64,000 nt of DNA from Ovis canadensis (Eukaryota > Chordata > Mammalia > Artiodactyla > Bovidae), in assembly GCF_042477335.2 (NCBI RefSeq), contig NC_091251.1, positions 91,837,501-91,901,500 of the forward strand. Reading direction: 5' to 3'. The stretch's first letter is position 1. Every line of letters starts with the position of its first letter. This document shows positions 33,531 through 45,363 of this stretch, one piece after another. The position numbers and the translations under genes were made by a program. The notes beneath the pieces were generated by a model. That model saw nothing but the letters and a program-made list of their open reading frames with translations, had not been told where the DNA came from and ran no database searches.

Positions 33531-35540
33531 TCAGTTCAGTTCAGTTGCTCAGTTGTGTCCGACTCTTTGCGACCCCATGAATCGCAGCACACCAGGCCTC
33601 CCTGTCCATCACCAACTCCTGGAGTTCACTCAGACTCACGTCCATCGAGTCAGTGATGCCATCCAGCCATCTCATCCTCTGTCGTCCCCTTCTCCTCCTG
33701 CCCCCAATCTCTCCCAGCATCAGAGTCTTTTCCAATGAGTCAGCTCTTCGCATCAGGTGGCCAAAGTACTGGAGTTTCAGCTTCAACATCTTCCCTTCCA
33801 AAGAAATCCCAGGGCTGATCTCCTTCAGAATGGACTGGTTGGATCTCCTTGCAGTCCAAGGGACTCTCAAGAGTCTTCTCCAACACCACAGTTTAAAAGC
33901 ATCAATTCTTTGGTGCTCAGCCTTCTTCACAGTCCAACTCTCACATCCATACATGACTACAGGAAAAACCATAGCCTTGACTAGATGGACCTTAGTTGGC
34001 AAAGTAATGTCTCTGGTTTTGAATATGCTATCTAGGTTGGTCATAGCTTTTCTTCCAAGGAGTAAGCATCTTTTAATTTCATGGCTGCAGTCACCATCTG
34101 CAGTGATTTTGGAGCCCCCCAAAATAAAGTCTGTCATTGTTTCCATTGTTTCCCTATCTATTTGCCATGAAGTGATGGGAGCAGATGCAATGATCTTAGT
34201 TTTCTGAATGTTGCATTTTAAGCCACGTCTTTCAACTCTCCTCTTTCACTTTCATCAAGAGGCTCTTCAGTTCATCTGCACTTTCTGCCATAAGGGTGGT
34301 GTCATCTATATATATGAGGTTATTAATATTTCTCCTGGCAATCTTGATTCCAGCTTGTGCTTCATCCAGCTCAGCGTTTCTCTTGATGTACTCTGCATAG
34401 AAGTTAAATAAGCAGGGTGACAATATACAGCCTTGACGTACTCCTTTTCCTATTTGAAACTAGTCTGTTGTTCCATGTCCAGTTCTAACTGTTGCTTCCC
34501 GACCTGCATACAGATTTCTCAAGAGGCAGGTCAGGTGGTCTGATATTCCCATCTCTTTCAGAATTTTCCACAGTTTATTGTGATCCACACAGTCAAAAGA
34601 TTTGGCATAGCCAATAAAGCAGAAATAGATGTTTTTTTGGAACTCTCTTGCCTTTCCTATGATCCAGTGGATGTTGGCAATTTGATCTCTGGTTCCTTTG
34701 CCTTTTCTAAATCCAGCTTGAACATCTGAAAGTTCATGGTTCATGTACTGTTGAATCCTAGCCTGGAGAATTTTGAGCATTACTTTGCTGGCATGTGAGA
34801 TGAGTGCAATTGTGTGGTAGCTTAAACATACTTTGGCATTGCCCTTCTTTGGGATTAGAATGAAAACTGATATTTTCCAGTCTTGTGAGTTTTCCAAATT
34901 TGCTGGCATATTGAGTGCAGCACTTTCACAGCATCATCTTTTAAGATTTGAAAAAGCTCAGCTGGAATTCCATCACCTCCACTAGTTTTGTTCATAGTGA
35001 TGCTTCCTAAGGCCCACTTGATTTCCATTGCAGGATATCTGGCTTTAGGTGAATGATCACACCATCATGGTTATCTGGGTCATAAAGATCTTTTTTGTAC
35101 AGTTCTTCTGTGTATTCTTGGCACTTCTTCTTAATATCTCCTTCTTCTTTTAGGTCCATACAATTTCTGTCCTTTATCGTGCCCATCTTTGCATGAAATG
35201 TTCCCTTGGTATCTCTAATTTTCTTGAAGAGATCTCTAGCCTTTCCCATTCTATTGTTTTCCTCTATTTCTTTGCACTGATTACTGAGGAAGGCTTTATC
35301 ATCTTCCTTGCTGTTCTTTTGAACTGTGCATTCAAATGGGTATCTTTCCTTTTCTCCTTTGCCTTTAGCATCCCTTCTTTTCTCAGCTATTGGCAAGGCC
35401 TCCTCAGATAACCATTTTGCCTTTTTCCTTTCTTTTTCTTGGGGATGGTCTCAATCACTGCCTCCTGTATAAGGTCACGAACCTCCGTCCATAGTTCTTC
35501 AGACACTCTGTCTGTCAGATCTAATCCCTGGAATCTACTT
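33531..35540 (-). mobile_element. BovB LINE, long 3' half
   Basis: About 2.0 kb of BovB read on the minus strand, from the RT region down to the ACTGA tail at 33531. Decayed frames include 'VLKILQARIQQYMNHELSD' (fingers), 'NLIYIDDTTLMAESADE' where the catalytic YADD reads YIDD, and the C-terminal '[18 protein letters not shown]'. Multiple stops; not autonomous. Its upstream end (~35540) abuts the 5' half in opposite orientation. Confidence 0.93.
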
Positions 35541-37935
35541 GTCCTGGATTCACAAGATGGCAGAGTGGAAGGATATGTACTTCTCTTCTCCTGTGAAAAC
35601 TCCAAAATTACAACTCTTTGCTGAACAACCGTCGACAGGAGAATGTTGGATCCAAGCAGAGGCCCCAGCAAGATGGTAGGAGGGGTGAAATCGCATTTAG
35701 AATCAGACCCTATAGCCGCCAGAGACACTCAGAGGGCTCAAACAAACTTTGTGTGCACCAGGACCTAGGGACCCCAAAGAGACTGAGCCAGGACGGTGTT
35801 TGAGAGTCTCCTGTGTGGCACAGGTCAGCAGCGGCCTGCCACAGGGACAGGGGCTCTGGGTGCAGCAGACCTGGGTATGGCATAAGCCCTCTCAGAGGAG
35901 GTCGCCATTAACCCCACTACAGAGCCACCAGGACTTACACAGGACTGGGAAACAGCTCTTGGAGGGCAGAAACAGAAACTTGTGCGCACAAGAACCCAGG
36001 AGAAAGGAGCAGTGACCCCCACAAGAGACTGAGCCAGACTTGCCTGGGAGTGTCCAGGAGTCTCGGGCAGTGGTGCGGGCCGGCGGTGGCAGGCTGCAGG
36101 GTTGGGGGTTATGAGTGTAGCAGTGCGTGCATGGGACCTGTTGAAGGAGGTCACCATCATCTTCACTACCCCCACCATAGTTTGGCCCCAGGTCAAACAA
36201 CAGGGAGGGAACACAACCCCACCCATCGACAAAAAATTGGATTAAAGATTTACTGAGCATGGTCCCGCCCATCAGAGCAAGACCCAGTTTCCCCTTCAGT
36301 CAGTCTCTCCCATCAGGAAGCTTCCATAAGCCTCTTATCCTTCTCCATCAGAGGGAAGATAGAATGAAAATCACAATCACACAAAACTAATCAAACTGAT
36401 CACATGGACCATAGCCTTGTCTAACTCAGTGAAGCTATGAGCCATGCTGTGTAGGGCCACCCAAGACGGACGGGTCATGGTGGACAAAACATGGTCCACT
36501 GGAGAAGGCAATGGCAAGCCACTTCAGTATTCTTGCATTGAGAAACCCACGAACAGTATGGAAAGGCAAAAAGACAGCACACTGAAAGATGAACTCCCCA
36601 GGTTGGTATGTGCCCAATATGCTACTAGGGAAGAGTGGAGAAATAACTCCAGAAAGAATGAAGAGACAGAGCCAAAGCAAAAACAATACCCAGTTGTGGA
36701 TGTGACTGGTGATGGAAGAGTAAACTCTAATGTTTTAAAGACCAATATTGCATAGGAACCTGCAATGTTAGGTCCATGAATCAAGGCAAATTGGAAGTGG
36801 TCAAACAGGAGATGGCAAGAGTGAACATCGACATTTAGGAATCAGCAAACTAAAATGGACTGGAATGGGTGAATTTAACTCAGATGACCATTATATCTAC
36901 TACTGTGGGCAAGAATCCCTTAGAAGAAATGGAGTAGCCATCATAGTCAACAAAAGAGTCCGAAATGCAGCACTTGGATGCAGTCTCATAAACGACAGAA
37001 TGACCTCTGTTCATTTCCAAGGCAAACCATTCAGTATCTGTTATGCCCAAGTCGTGAAATCTCCCAATGACCACCAGGGAGCCGATATCTGATGCAAAAG
37101 CAAGAGAGTCTTTATTACCAAGCTCAAGCTGGGGCTCCCACTGTTACCGACGCAGCGGCTATAGGGACGAGCCCCGGGTTTTGGATTACATTGCTTATAT
37201 AGGGAGTGTTCATGAAAAAAAGAATTTCTAGGTAGGGGGATGTCTGATTGGTCAGTTTCTTTTGAAGGGTTGTGTGTTGGTTTTTGATTGGTGCCTGTTA
37301 CCTAGGTAGACCACAAGTTCCTGAACGTTAAGTCAGGAGATTCTGGTCTGGGGTCCAACTGGCTCCTGGGTGGTGGGGTGAGGTCAAGGGATTTCCTAAG
37401 GCTCTTTTCCCGGAACCTTACAAAATGGAGTTTTTCTGTTAACTAAATGGAGTAGCTTAGATTCTTCATACCACAGTAATCCAAGTCTAGGCCCCAACCA
37501 GTAATGCTGAAGCAGCTGAAGTTGAACAGTTCTATGAAGACTTACAAGACCTTCTAGAACTAACACCCTAAAAAGATGTCCTTTTCATTATAGGGCACTG
37601 GAATGCAAAAGTAGGAAGTCAAGAGATACCCAGAGTAACAGGCAATTTTGGCCTTGGAGTACAGAATGAAGCAGATCAAAGGCTAACTGAGTTTTGCCAA
37701 GAGAATGCACTTGTCATAGCAAACACCCTCTTCCAACAGCACAAGAGAAGACTGTACACATGGTCATCACCAGATAGTCAACACCAAAATCAGATTGATT
37801 ATATTCTTTGCAGCCAAAGATGGAGAAGCTCTATATAGTCAGCAAAAACAAGACTGGGAGCTGACTGTGGCTCAAATCATGAATTCCTTATTGCCAAATT
37901 CAGGCTTAAATTGAAGAAAGTAGGGAAAACCTCTA
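35541..37935 (+). mobile_element. BovB LINE, 5' half with endonuclease domain
   Basis: Starts at the BovB 5' region (AAGATGGCAGAGTGGAAGG) and runs through the leader into the APE-type endonuclease, readable as 'MGEFNSDDHYIYYCGQES' and later 'QIDYILCSQRWRS'. It stops at 'KKVGKTSRP'. Interrupted at 37039-37468 by a solo LTR. Many stops. The point where it ends is only about 55 bases short of where the 33531-35540 segment begins in the element, so the two are complementary halves in opposite orientation. Confidence 0.9.
37039..37468 (-). mobile_element. Solo LTR (class I ERV-like) inside BovB
   Basis: 430 bp, TG...CA termini, flanked by TATC (37035-37038) and TACC (37469-37472), a 4-bp duplication with one mismatch. 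Read on the minus strand it has a TATATAAGC box (near 37197), an AATAAA (near 37120) and an R-U5 like 'gactctcttgcttttgcatc'. A 4-bp duplication is typical of gammaretrovirus-related (class I) ERVs. No coding region remains. Confidence 0.85.
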
Positions 37936-39258
37936 GACCAGGCCTCCATGTCAATCCAACTCCCAGAGCTTGCTCAAACTCATGTCCATCGAGTTGGCGA
38001 TGCCATCCAACCATCGCCTCCTCTATTGTCCCTTCTCCTCCTGCCTTCAATCTTTCCCAGCATCAGGGTCTTTTCCAATGAGTCAGTTCTTTGCACTAGG
38101 TGGCCAAAGTATTGCAGCTTCAGCATCAGTCCTTCCAGTGAATATTCAGGACTGATTTCCTTTAGGATTGACTGGTTTGATCTCTTTGCAGTCCGAGAGA
38201 CTCTCAAGCGTCTTCTCCAACACCACAGTTCAAAAGCATCAATTCTTCAGTGCTCAGCTTTCTTTATAGTCCAACTCTCACATCCATACATGACCACTGG
38301 AAAAAACATAAAACCATAGCTCTGACTAGATGGACCTTTGTCGGCAAAGTAACGCCTCTGCTTTTTAATGTGCTGTCTAGGTTTGGCATAACTTTTCTTC
38401 CAAGGAGCAAGCATCTTTTAATTTCATGGCTGCAGTCACCATCTGCAGTGATTTTGGAGCCCAAGAAAATAAAGTCTCTTACTGTTTCCACTGTTTCCCC
38501 TTCTATTTGCCATGAAATAATGGGACTGGATGCCATGATCTTCGTTTTCTGAATGTTGAGTTTTAAGCTAGCATTTTCACTCTCCTCTTTCACTTTCATC
38601 AAGAGGCTCTTCAGTTCCTCTTTACTTTCTGCCTTAAGGGTGGTGTCATCTGCATATCTGAGGTTATTGATACTTCTCCAAGCAATCTTGATTCTTGCTT
38701 GTGTTTCATCCAGCCCAGCCTTTCTCATGATGTACTCTGCATAGAAGTTAAATAAGGAGGGTGACAATATACAGCCTTGATGTACTCCTTTCCCAATTTG
38801 GAACCAGTCCACTGTTCTATGTCCAGTTAACTATTGCTTCTTGACCTGCATACAGATTTCTCAGGAGGGAAGTAAAGTGGTCTGGTATGCCCATCTCGTT
38901 CAGAATTTTCCACAGTTTGTTGTGGTCCACACAGTCAAAGGCTTTGGCATAGTCAATAAATATGGCAGAAGTAGATGTTTTTCTGAAATTCTCTTGTTTC
39001 TTCGATGATTCAATGAATGTTGGCAATTTGATTTCTGGTTCCTCTGCCTTTTATAAATACAGCTTGAACATCTGAAATTTTTTGATTGGTGTACTGTTGA
39101 GGCCTAGCTTGGAAAATTTTGGTCATTACTTTGCTAGCATGTGAAATGAGTACAGTTGTGTGGTAGTTTGAACATTCTTTGGCGCTGCCTGTCTTTGGAA
39201 TTGGAATGAAAACTGATCTTCTCCAGTCCTGTGACTACTGCTGAGTTTTCCATACCTA
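37936..39258 (-). mobile_element. BovB LINE, second 3' fragment
   Basis: Reverse copy of about 1.3 kb lacking the last ~70 bases of the BovB 3' end. Its minus-strand frame keeps the RT catalytic motif ('NNLRYADDTTL') and 'GKGVHQGCILSPSLFNFYAE'. Joined to the preceding 5' half at a 4-base overlap ACCA. Confidence 0.92.
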
Positions 39259-39285
39259 ACCAATAGTGTTTCTAGTGATCTCTTT

Positions 39286-39488
39286 GTTTGGTGCCTGGCT
39301 CAGACAGTAAAAAAAATCTGCCTGTGATGCAGGAGACCTGGGTTCCATCCCTGGGTCTGGAAGATCTCCTGGAGAAAGCAATGGCTATTCACGCCAGTAT
39401 TCTTACCTGGAGAATTCCATGGACAGAGGAGCCTGGCAGGCTACAGTCCATGGAGTTGCTAAGAGTAAACATGACTGAGTGACTAATA
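39286..39488 (+). mobile_element. Bov-tA SINE
   Basis: Sense copy with GGTGCCTGGCTCAGACAG head and 'ggctacagtccatggagttg' end. Confidence 0.88.
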
Positions 39489-39664
39489 GTTTGGTGCTTT
39501 GGAGGCACTCCTCTCCCACTGAACAAAAGTTACCCTCTCACTCATCCTGAAGATTTGTCTAAGGGGCGAGGGGACTTTGGAAAGGGGATGCTTGGACCAA
39601 CAGGAGAGTTCACAATCAGATCTACTTGGGAGAGAGTTCACATCACAGCAGAGGATTGTCACAG

Positions 39665-40000
39665 ACTAATGTTTGTGTCCCCCCCCCCCATATTCATATG
39701 TCAAGATTCTAGCCCCCAAACAGATGGTATTTGGAACTGGGGTTTTGGAGAGATAATTAGGTAATGGGATCAGCACCCTCATAAAAGGGACCCCAGTGGG
39801 CTTCCTTGCCCATTCACCATTGTGAAGACATGATGGGAAGACGACCGTCCATGAACCAGGAAGTGGGCCCTCAGCAGACACCCAGTCTCCTGGCATCTTG
39901 ATCTTGGACTTCCCAGCCTCCAGAACAGTGAGAAATAGATATTTGTTTACAAGCCACTCAGTCTGTGGTATTCTGTTAGAGCAGCCCACATTGACCACGA
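39665..40000 (+). mobile_element. Old dispersed mammalian repeat (family not assigned)
   Basis: 'catattcatatgtcaagatt' at the left and 'cttgatcttggacttcccag', 'cactcagtctgtggtattct' at the right. Same pattern family as 13430-13648. Confidence 0.5.
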
Positions 40001-41130
40001 CAAGTATGCCAAACAGCAGATGAATCTCTTAAAATGGAAGTTAGTGCCCAGATATCCCTTGGGAAGTCTGGGTGCATCCCCTAGGGGTTCACCTGCCCCA
40101 GGTGTTCACATACAAGCCAGCTGCCATAGCTGCTGCAGATGAGAATGATGTAAAGATAACCTCGACCCACTGGTGAGAAGGTGGAAGTTGCTCCCGGGAG
40201 TATTCTGGGGACCCTCGCACCCAGAGCTGCCTCTCAGTTCAGCTGGCTTCCCCTCCATGGGAAAATGGCTCCTCGGCCTCATCCTCCCCCTTTCTGTGAC
40301 AAATTCTTTCCTTTAACTTCTCTGGGTATGTCCTTAAATTTTTCTTCAGCACATATCCAGTATTTATTGCTTTGTCACAGTAGTAAATGTTTGAGCTCTC
40401 CAAGATAAACAACTTGAGTTCAAATATTTACTTGTTGTGCGACTTTTGGAGGTTACTTTCTCTGAGCCTTGGTCTTCTCTGCCAGAAACTTGTTTTGTTA
40501 CAAAGTTTCAGTGACTGAATGCACAGGGTGTTCTGAGCACAGTGTCAGGAGCAGTGAGCACTCCATAAATGTGAGCTGGTATTATGATCGACAGTTGCCC
40601 TGCACCTGGCCTTTGAAGTCTTCCTGGGACAGGCAATGCTCCTAAAGAGAAATCACTGGACAGGTCTTTGACCCTGTTGTTCAATCATGTTAACTCTGCT
40701 CCTTACTGGCTCCGTTTTCCCGAGGAAGGTGGGATCAGAGGGGCAGTGTGCTGAGTTAGGGCTTGGGGGAGTCAGTGTTGGACTCAGAAAGGAAGCAAGT
40801 CTCCCAGTGCCTGAGCCCTTCCATCTGAACTCAATTTCAATGTCAACTTCTGCTTGCTGAGGCACCTGAGTGCAGTCTACCTACCCCTCTGATCCATACT
40901 GAAGGTGATGTTGGCCGTGAAAAGAGGTTAGACCAACTAGGGGTTTGAATCCTGCACTGTGATTCCCAAGTTGTCAAACTTGGGAAATAGACCTCTTGGG
41001 ACATAGCTCCTCTCCTACACAATAGGTCCAGCAATATGCATCTTAAGGTTAAGGTGAAGGTCGAAGGAGATAAGTCTATGAAACCCCTGGCACAACATTT
41101 GGCACATAGTAGGCCCCTAGTTATTCCTGA
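40001..41130. other. Intergenic with two MIR remnants (~40440-40600, ~40925-41130)
   Basis: Both segments read as MIR on the minus strand: the first ends near 'gagcactccataaatgtgag', the second near 'ggcacatagtaggcccctag'. No gene. Confidence 0.45.
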
Positions 41131-42264
41131 ATGCTACCCAGTGTAGTAGGTAATTATTAGGTTATCTTTCTAGTTAGACATAGCGAGGAAAACAGGCATG
41201 ACTCAGGCAGATGAGATGGTTTCACATACCTTTGCCCAAACAGAGCCTGGTGCAGGAAGATAGATAAGCCGGTTTGGCCTGCTCTGGTAGAAGGGTGGTG
41301 GATGGTTGTGAGTTAAATCCAGGGCACACTGGGCCATTTTGAAGTTGAACTGCTTGCTAGTTCAACATTTGGGGTGTCATCCTATCTTACAGACTCTTTT
41401 ATGAGGTGGGCTCACCTCATCCAAAATGGGCTAATCAAATTTTCCTCTCCAGGAAACTTGGAATTGGGACAAAGAGATTTCACCTCCATGCTGGGTTCTG
41501 CTTGTGGGTGGAGGAGATATAAAAACTGGGTGACATGGTGGGTGGGGACTTCTTCTGCCGTATGAATCAAGAGATTGGGAAAGCCAGGCTGCAAGAGGGG
41601 AAGAAATGAAACAAAAACCAGATAGGAGAAAGGGAGACTTTCCGAGTTCTTGACAGTTCCCACTTCCTGTTTCCAGACTCTTCTTATGTGGGCACATTCT
41701 CTTCCTGGGATTTCATGAGACACTGCTGAATCTGTAGGGATGAGCCTGTATTTGGGGCTTGCACTCAATAATGTTGCTTGTTAAGCTACTTTGTGCTCAA
41801 GTTACAGAAGCCAACTTGAGCTAGCTGAAATACAAAGAAGAACTGTCTGGAAGGTGTTGGGGTATCTCCTGAAATTCAGGAGGTTCAAATCAGTTTCAAG
41901 AGGTGCTGGCATCAGGGCAGCTCTGGGAACGTCAGCCATGGACTGGGAAGCCGACTTCTTTCTGGCAGGCTGCCGTGAAGATGCCTCAGCGTGGGGTGTT
42001 TCAGCTCAAAACTCTAAATTTCTGTGGTGATGGTGATGAGTGCATTAGCGATACCTGCGGGGAGCTCCAGGCTGAGCAGTACAGCTGCTGAGAGAATGTA
42101 CTCTGAGGTCAGGACGTGCTGCTCCCCAAGAACAAGGAGTGGGCACTGGTCAGCCAGTGCAAGTGACGTCTTATGCAAGCTGGTTCTTTCAATTGACTGC
42201 ACGCAGGGAATTGTGCGTCTCACTGAGTGGGCTGCAAAGGTTTATAGAACAGGGTCTCTAATAT
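41131..42264. other. Intergenic, unassigned
   Basis: No recognisable gene or recent repeat. Overlapping frames around 41790-42300 lack splice context. Confidence 0.45.
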
Positions 42265-42276
42265 CAAAGAGCTTAT

Positions 42277-42418
42277 GCTGCTGCTGCTGCTGCTGCTGCT
42301 AAGTCACTTCAGTCGTGTCCGACTCTGTGCAGCCCCATAGACAGCAGCTCACCAGGCTCCCCCGTCTCTGGGATCTTCCAGGCAAGAGTACTGGAGTGGG
42401 ATGCCATTGCCTTCTCCA
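42277..42418 (-). mobile_element. BovA-type SINE with (GCT)n tail
   Basis: Reverse copy with a (GCT)n run at 42277-42301. Flanked by a perfect 12-bp direct repeat CAAAGAGCTTAT (42265-42276 and 42419-42430). Confidence 0.92.
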
Positions 42419-42430
42419 CAAAGAGCTTAT

Positions 42431-42789
42431 AATTTCCCACAAATAATGATACTCTAAGGCAGCCTGTTTGGCAGCTGCTAGAGGACACCTACAAAGATGA
42501 AGTGCCACAGGAGTTTAGAGACAGGAGAGATGCCTTTGAGCCAGTGGGGACTACAGCCCAGGCTCCAGGCCATGTCAAGGTGAGCAAATGACTTATTCAG
42601 TGAAACGCTGAAAATACACTTAACATGCCTTACGATAACAACCAGAAGGACCAGGTATTTACAAATAATTATACGTTAAATGCAATTAAACAAGAATGTG
42701 TTTTTGACGGACGGGTCCAGAGTGTCTGAGCCGTGGTGACACATGGAAATGCACCAGGTGGGCCAGGGTCCCGCCCGAATTTGAAGGTG
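42431..42789. other. Intergenic, no gene seen
   Basis: Unassigned DNA between two bovid elements. Confidence 0.45.
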
Positions 42790-43022
42790 AAGTAGTGCTA
42801 CCCCAATGCTTTGGCCACCCGCTGCAAAGAGCCAACTCATTGGAAAAGACCCTGGTGCCGGGAAAGATTGAAGGCAAAAGGAGAAGAGGGTGGCAGAGCA
42901 TGAGATGGTTAGATAGCATCACTGACTCAATGCACATGGATCTGAGCAAACCTGGGGAGATCAGGGAAGCCTGGAGTGCTGAAGTCCATGAGCTGGACAC
43001 GACTCAGCCACTGAACAGTCAA
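42790..43022 (+). mobile_element. BovB-derived short element
   Basis: Diverged sense copy: CCAATGCTTTGGCCACC, 'catgagatggttagatagca', 'tggacacgactcagccactg'. Confidence 0.78.
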
Positions 43023-43599
43023 TTAATCAATAGTCCTATTCCTATGCCCTTGGCCCCAGCCCAGATTGTCGGCCTCTGGTCAGCTAGTCTCCCCAAATCC
43101 TTGTCCTCATGGTGCTCGTGCTTGGGATTTTCTGGGCTGATGCCTTTTCTCCACTGGTCATGGGAAAGATCCTTCCAAGATGAACACATTCTTAAATCTG
43201 TTCACAAAATACTCCCTTCATGTCTTTGCCTCATCAAAAACCTGGGTGGCTATTTTTATTTTCCTGGTCACATACACGAGGATTCCTTTTAATGTGATCT
43301 TAGAAACTGCTCTCTCCTGTATCTGTCTCCTATACTTCAGACCTATGGATCCTGCTGCTCATGGACTCTCCTCCCAGGATGTTCCAAGGCAACTAACCCG
43401 AGCAAGCACATAGGCTTTACCCCTTCATCCTGTATCCTCTCCTGTGCCCACACTATAGCCTGGAAGTGAAATTTGATCCTTATCGCCCCTACCCCCCACA
43501 TTAAATCAGTCCCCAAGTTGTTATAATTTGTCCCTTTCCTCTACTATTGCCCCATCAATCCCATAATTGACTTAATGCACAACTGCTGATTTTGCCTCA
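43023..43599. other. Intergenic, no gene seen
   Basis: Pyrimidine-leaning DNA without recognised elements. Confidence 0.4.
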
Positions 43600-43850
43600 C
43601 CATCTGTGTTATCTACTGCTATGTGACCAACTACCCAAAACTTAGTATTTGAGAACACAAATATATATTATCTCCCATAGTTTCTGAGGATTAGGAATCT
43701 GGGAGAAGCTTGGCTGGGTAGTTCTGAGGGTCATTTCCAAGGCTGCAGTCAAGCTGTCAGCTAGGGCTGCAGTCATCTCATAGCTAGATTAGGGCTGAAG
43801 GAGCTGCTTCCAGGCTCACCCATGTGGTTGTTGGGAGGCCTCCCTTCCCT
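43600..43850 (+). mobile_element. Old dispersed repeat (shared with 22920-23240)
   Basis: 'atgtgaccaactacccaaaa', 'ggctgggtagttctgagggt', 'ccaggctcacccatgtggtt'. Same unnamed family as 22920-23240. Confidence 0.45.
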
Positions 43851-43937
43851 TACGGCTGTTGGTTGGGGGCTTCAGTCACCCTCCCAATAGGTTGTCTGAG
43901 GGTCACAATTTGGCAACTGCCTTCCCCCAAAGGAAGT

Positions 43938-44021
<84 letters not shown>
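43938..44021 (+). repeat. Compound microsatellite (TG)n(AG)n
   Basis: About 18 TG units pass directly into about 24 AG units with no interruption. Confidence 0.97.
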
Positions 44022-44022
<1 letters not shown>

Positions 44023-44076
44023 ATTCTAGATGGAAGTCACAGTCTTTTAAACAACATAATTAGAGAAAGACATAAT

Positions 44077-44310
44077 TAGGGACTTCACTGGTGGTCCAGT
44101 GGTGAAGAATCCACCTGCCAATGCAGGCGACAGGGTTCAATCCTAGGTCCAGGAAGATCCTAACGCTGTGGAGCCACAGCTACTGAGCCTACACTCTAGA
44201 GCTGTGCTCTGAAACCAGAGAAGCCGCTGCACCATGAGGTAGAGTGGGCCCTGCTCAGCACAATTAGAGAAAGCCTGAGTGCAGCAGCGAAGACCACCAC
44301 AGCCCCCCAA
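44077..44310 (+). mobile_element. CHR-2-type SINE
   Basis: GGGACTTCACTGGTGGTCCAG head, 'ctctagagctgtgctctgaa', A/T-rich end. Confidence 0.78.
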
Positions 44311-44359
44311 ATATATATATATTATATTATGTATTAGATAAAATAAAATCTAAAAATTA

Positions 44360-45075
44360 AGTCTGTTTCTTTTTTTAAATTGAAATATAGTTGATTTACA
44401 ATACTGTGTTAGTTTCAGGTATACAGCAAAGTGATTCAGTTATATATATATATATATATATATATATTCAGATTATTTTCTATTACGTATAGGTTACTAC
44501 AAGATATTGAATATTGCTCCCTGTGTTACCTAGTAAATCTTTGTTGTGCTTTTATTTATTTTTTTAAAATATTTTTTAAATTCAGTTTTTCTCACTGCGC
44601 TGAGTCTTCTTTGCTGAGGGGGCTTTCTCTGGTTATGGTGTTCAGGCTTCTCACTGTGGTGGTGTCTCTTGTTTTGGAGCATGGGCTCTAGGGTGGGTGG
44701 GCTTCAGTAGTTGGGGGTGTGGACACAGTAGTTGTGGTTCCCTGGCTTTAGAGCACAGGCTCAACAGTCGTGGCTCACGGGTTTAGTTGTTCTGTGGCAT
44801 GTGGGATCTTCCATGACCAGGGATTGAACCTGTGTCTCTTGCACTGGCAAGTGGATTCTTTACCACTGAGCTACCAGGGAAGCCTGTGTTTTTATTTCTA
44901 ATTAATGATTTTTTGCCTTTTTCCTTCCAGTTTTATTGAGGTATAATTCACATATAGCACTGAATAAATTTAAGGTGTGCACCATAACAATTTGACTTAC
45001 ATGCATCATAAAATGATTATCATAGTTTAGTGAATATTCATCATCTCATACAGGTATAAAATTAAAGAAATATAA
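44360..45075 (-). mobile_element. L1 3' region split by CHR-2, with (TA)n at 44440-44467
   Basis: Left part repeats the block seen at 20043-20460 ('tacagcaaagtgattcagtt'). The right part (44888-45075) has 'ttattgaggtataattcac', another L1 3' hallmark on the minus strand. Confidence 0.6.
44573..44887 (-). mobile_element. CHR-2-type SINE
   Basis: Reverse copy with 'gttcaggcttctcactgtgg', ending CTGAGCTACCAGGGAAGCC, nested in L1 DNA. Confidence 0.8.
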
Positions 45076-45363
45076 GAAACCCCATAATATTTTAGAACTG
45101 AATTTCCAGCATTTTCACTTTGGCCATATTCTATTGGTCATATAGACCAAACCTGGTATATGTAGGAGAGTGTGTGTGAACATCAAGACGTGAGGCCCAG
45201 GGGCCATCTTGGGAGCTGGCTACACAGCATCCATTTATCCTTTCTGTTGGGTAAAATGAACTCTTGCTTTTCCTTTGGGGAACCACCTCTCCCCCACAGT
45301 TAAGCTACAGTTTGAGTGGAGTTGCCTCACCCCCTTTTCTGGTGAGGGTCCCCATTTGTAGTG

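Noticed and set aside
35541-36300. Possible novel gene between BovB halves
   Set aside because: I first read it as non-repeat DNA, but the sequence AAGATGGCAGAGTGG onward is the BovB 5' region, continuous with the endonuclease part.
42249-42302. Poly-cysteine/alanine coding repeat from (GCT)n
   Set aside because: The triplet run is the tail of a BovA SINE bounded by a target duplication, not an exon.
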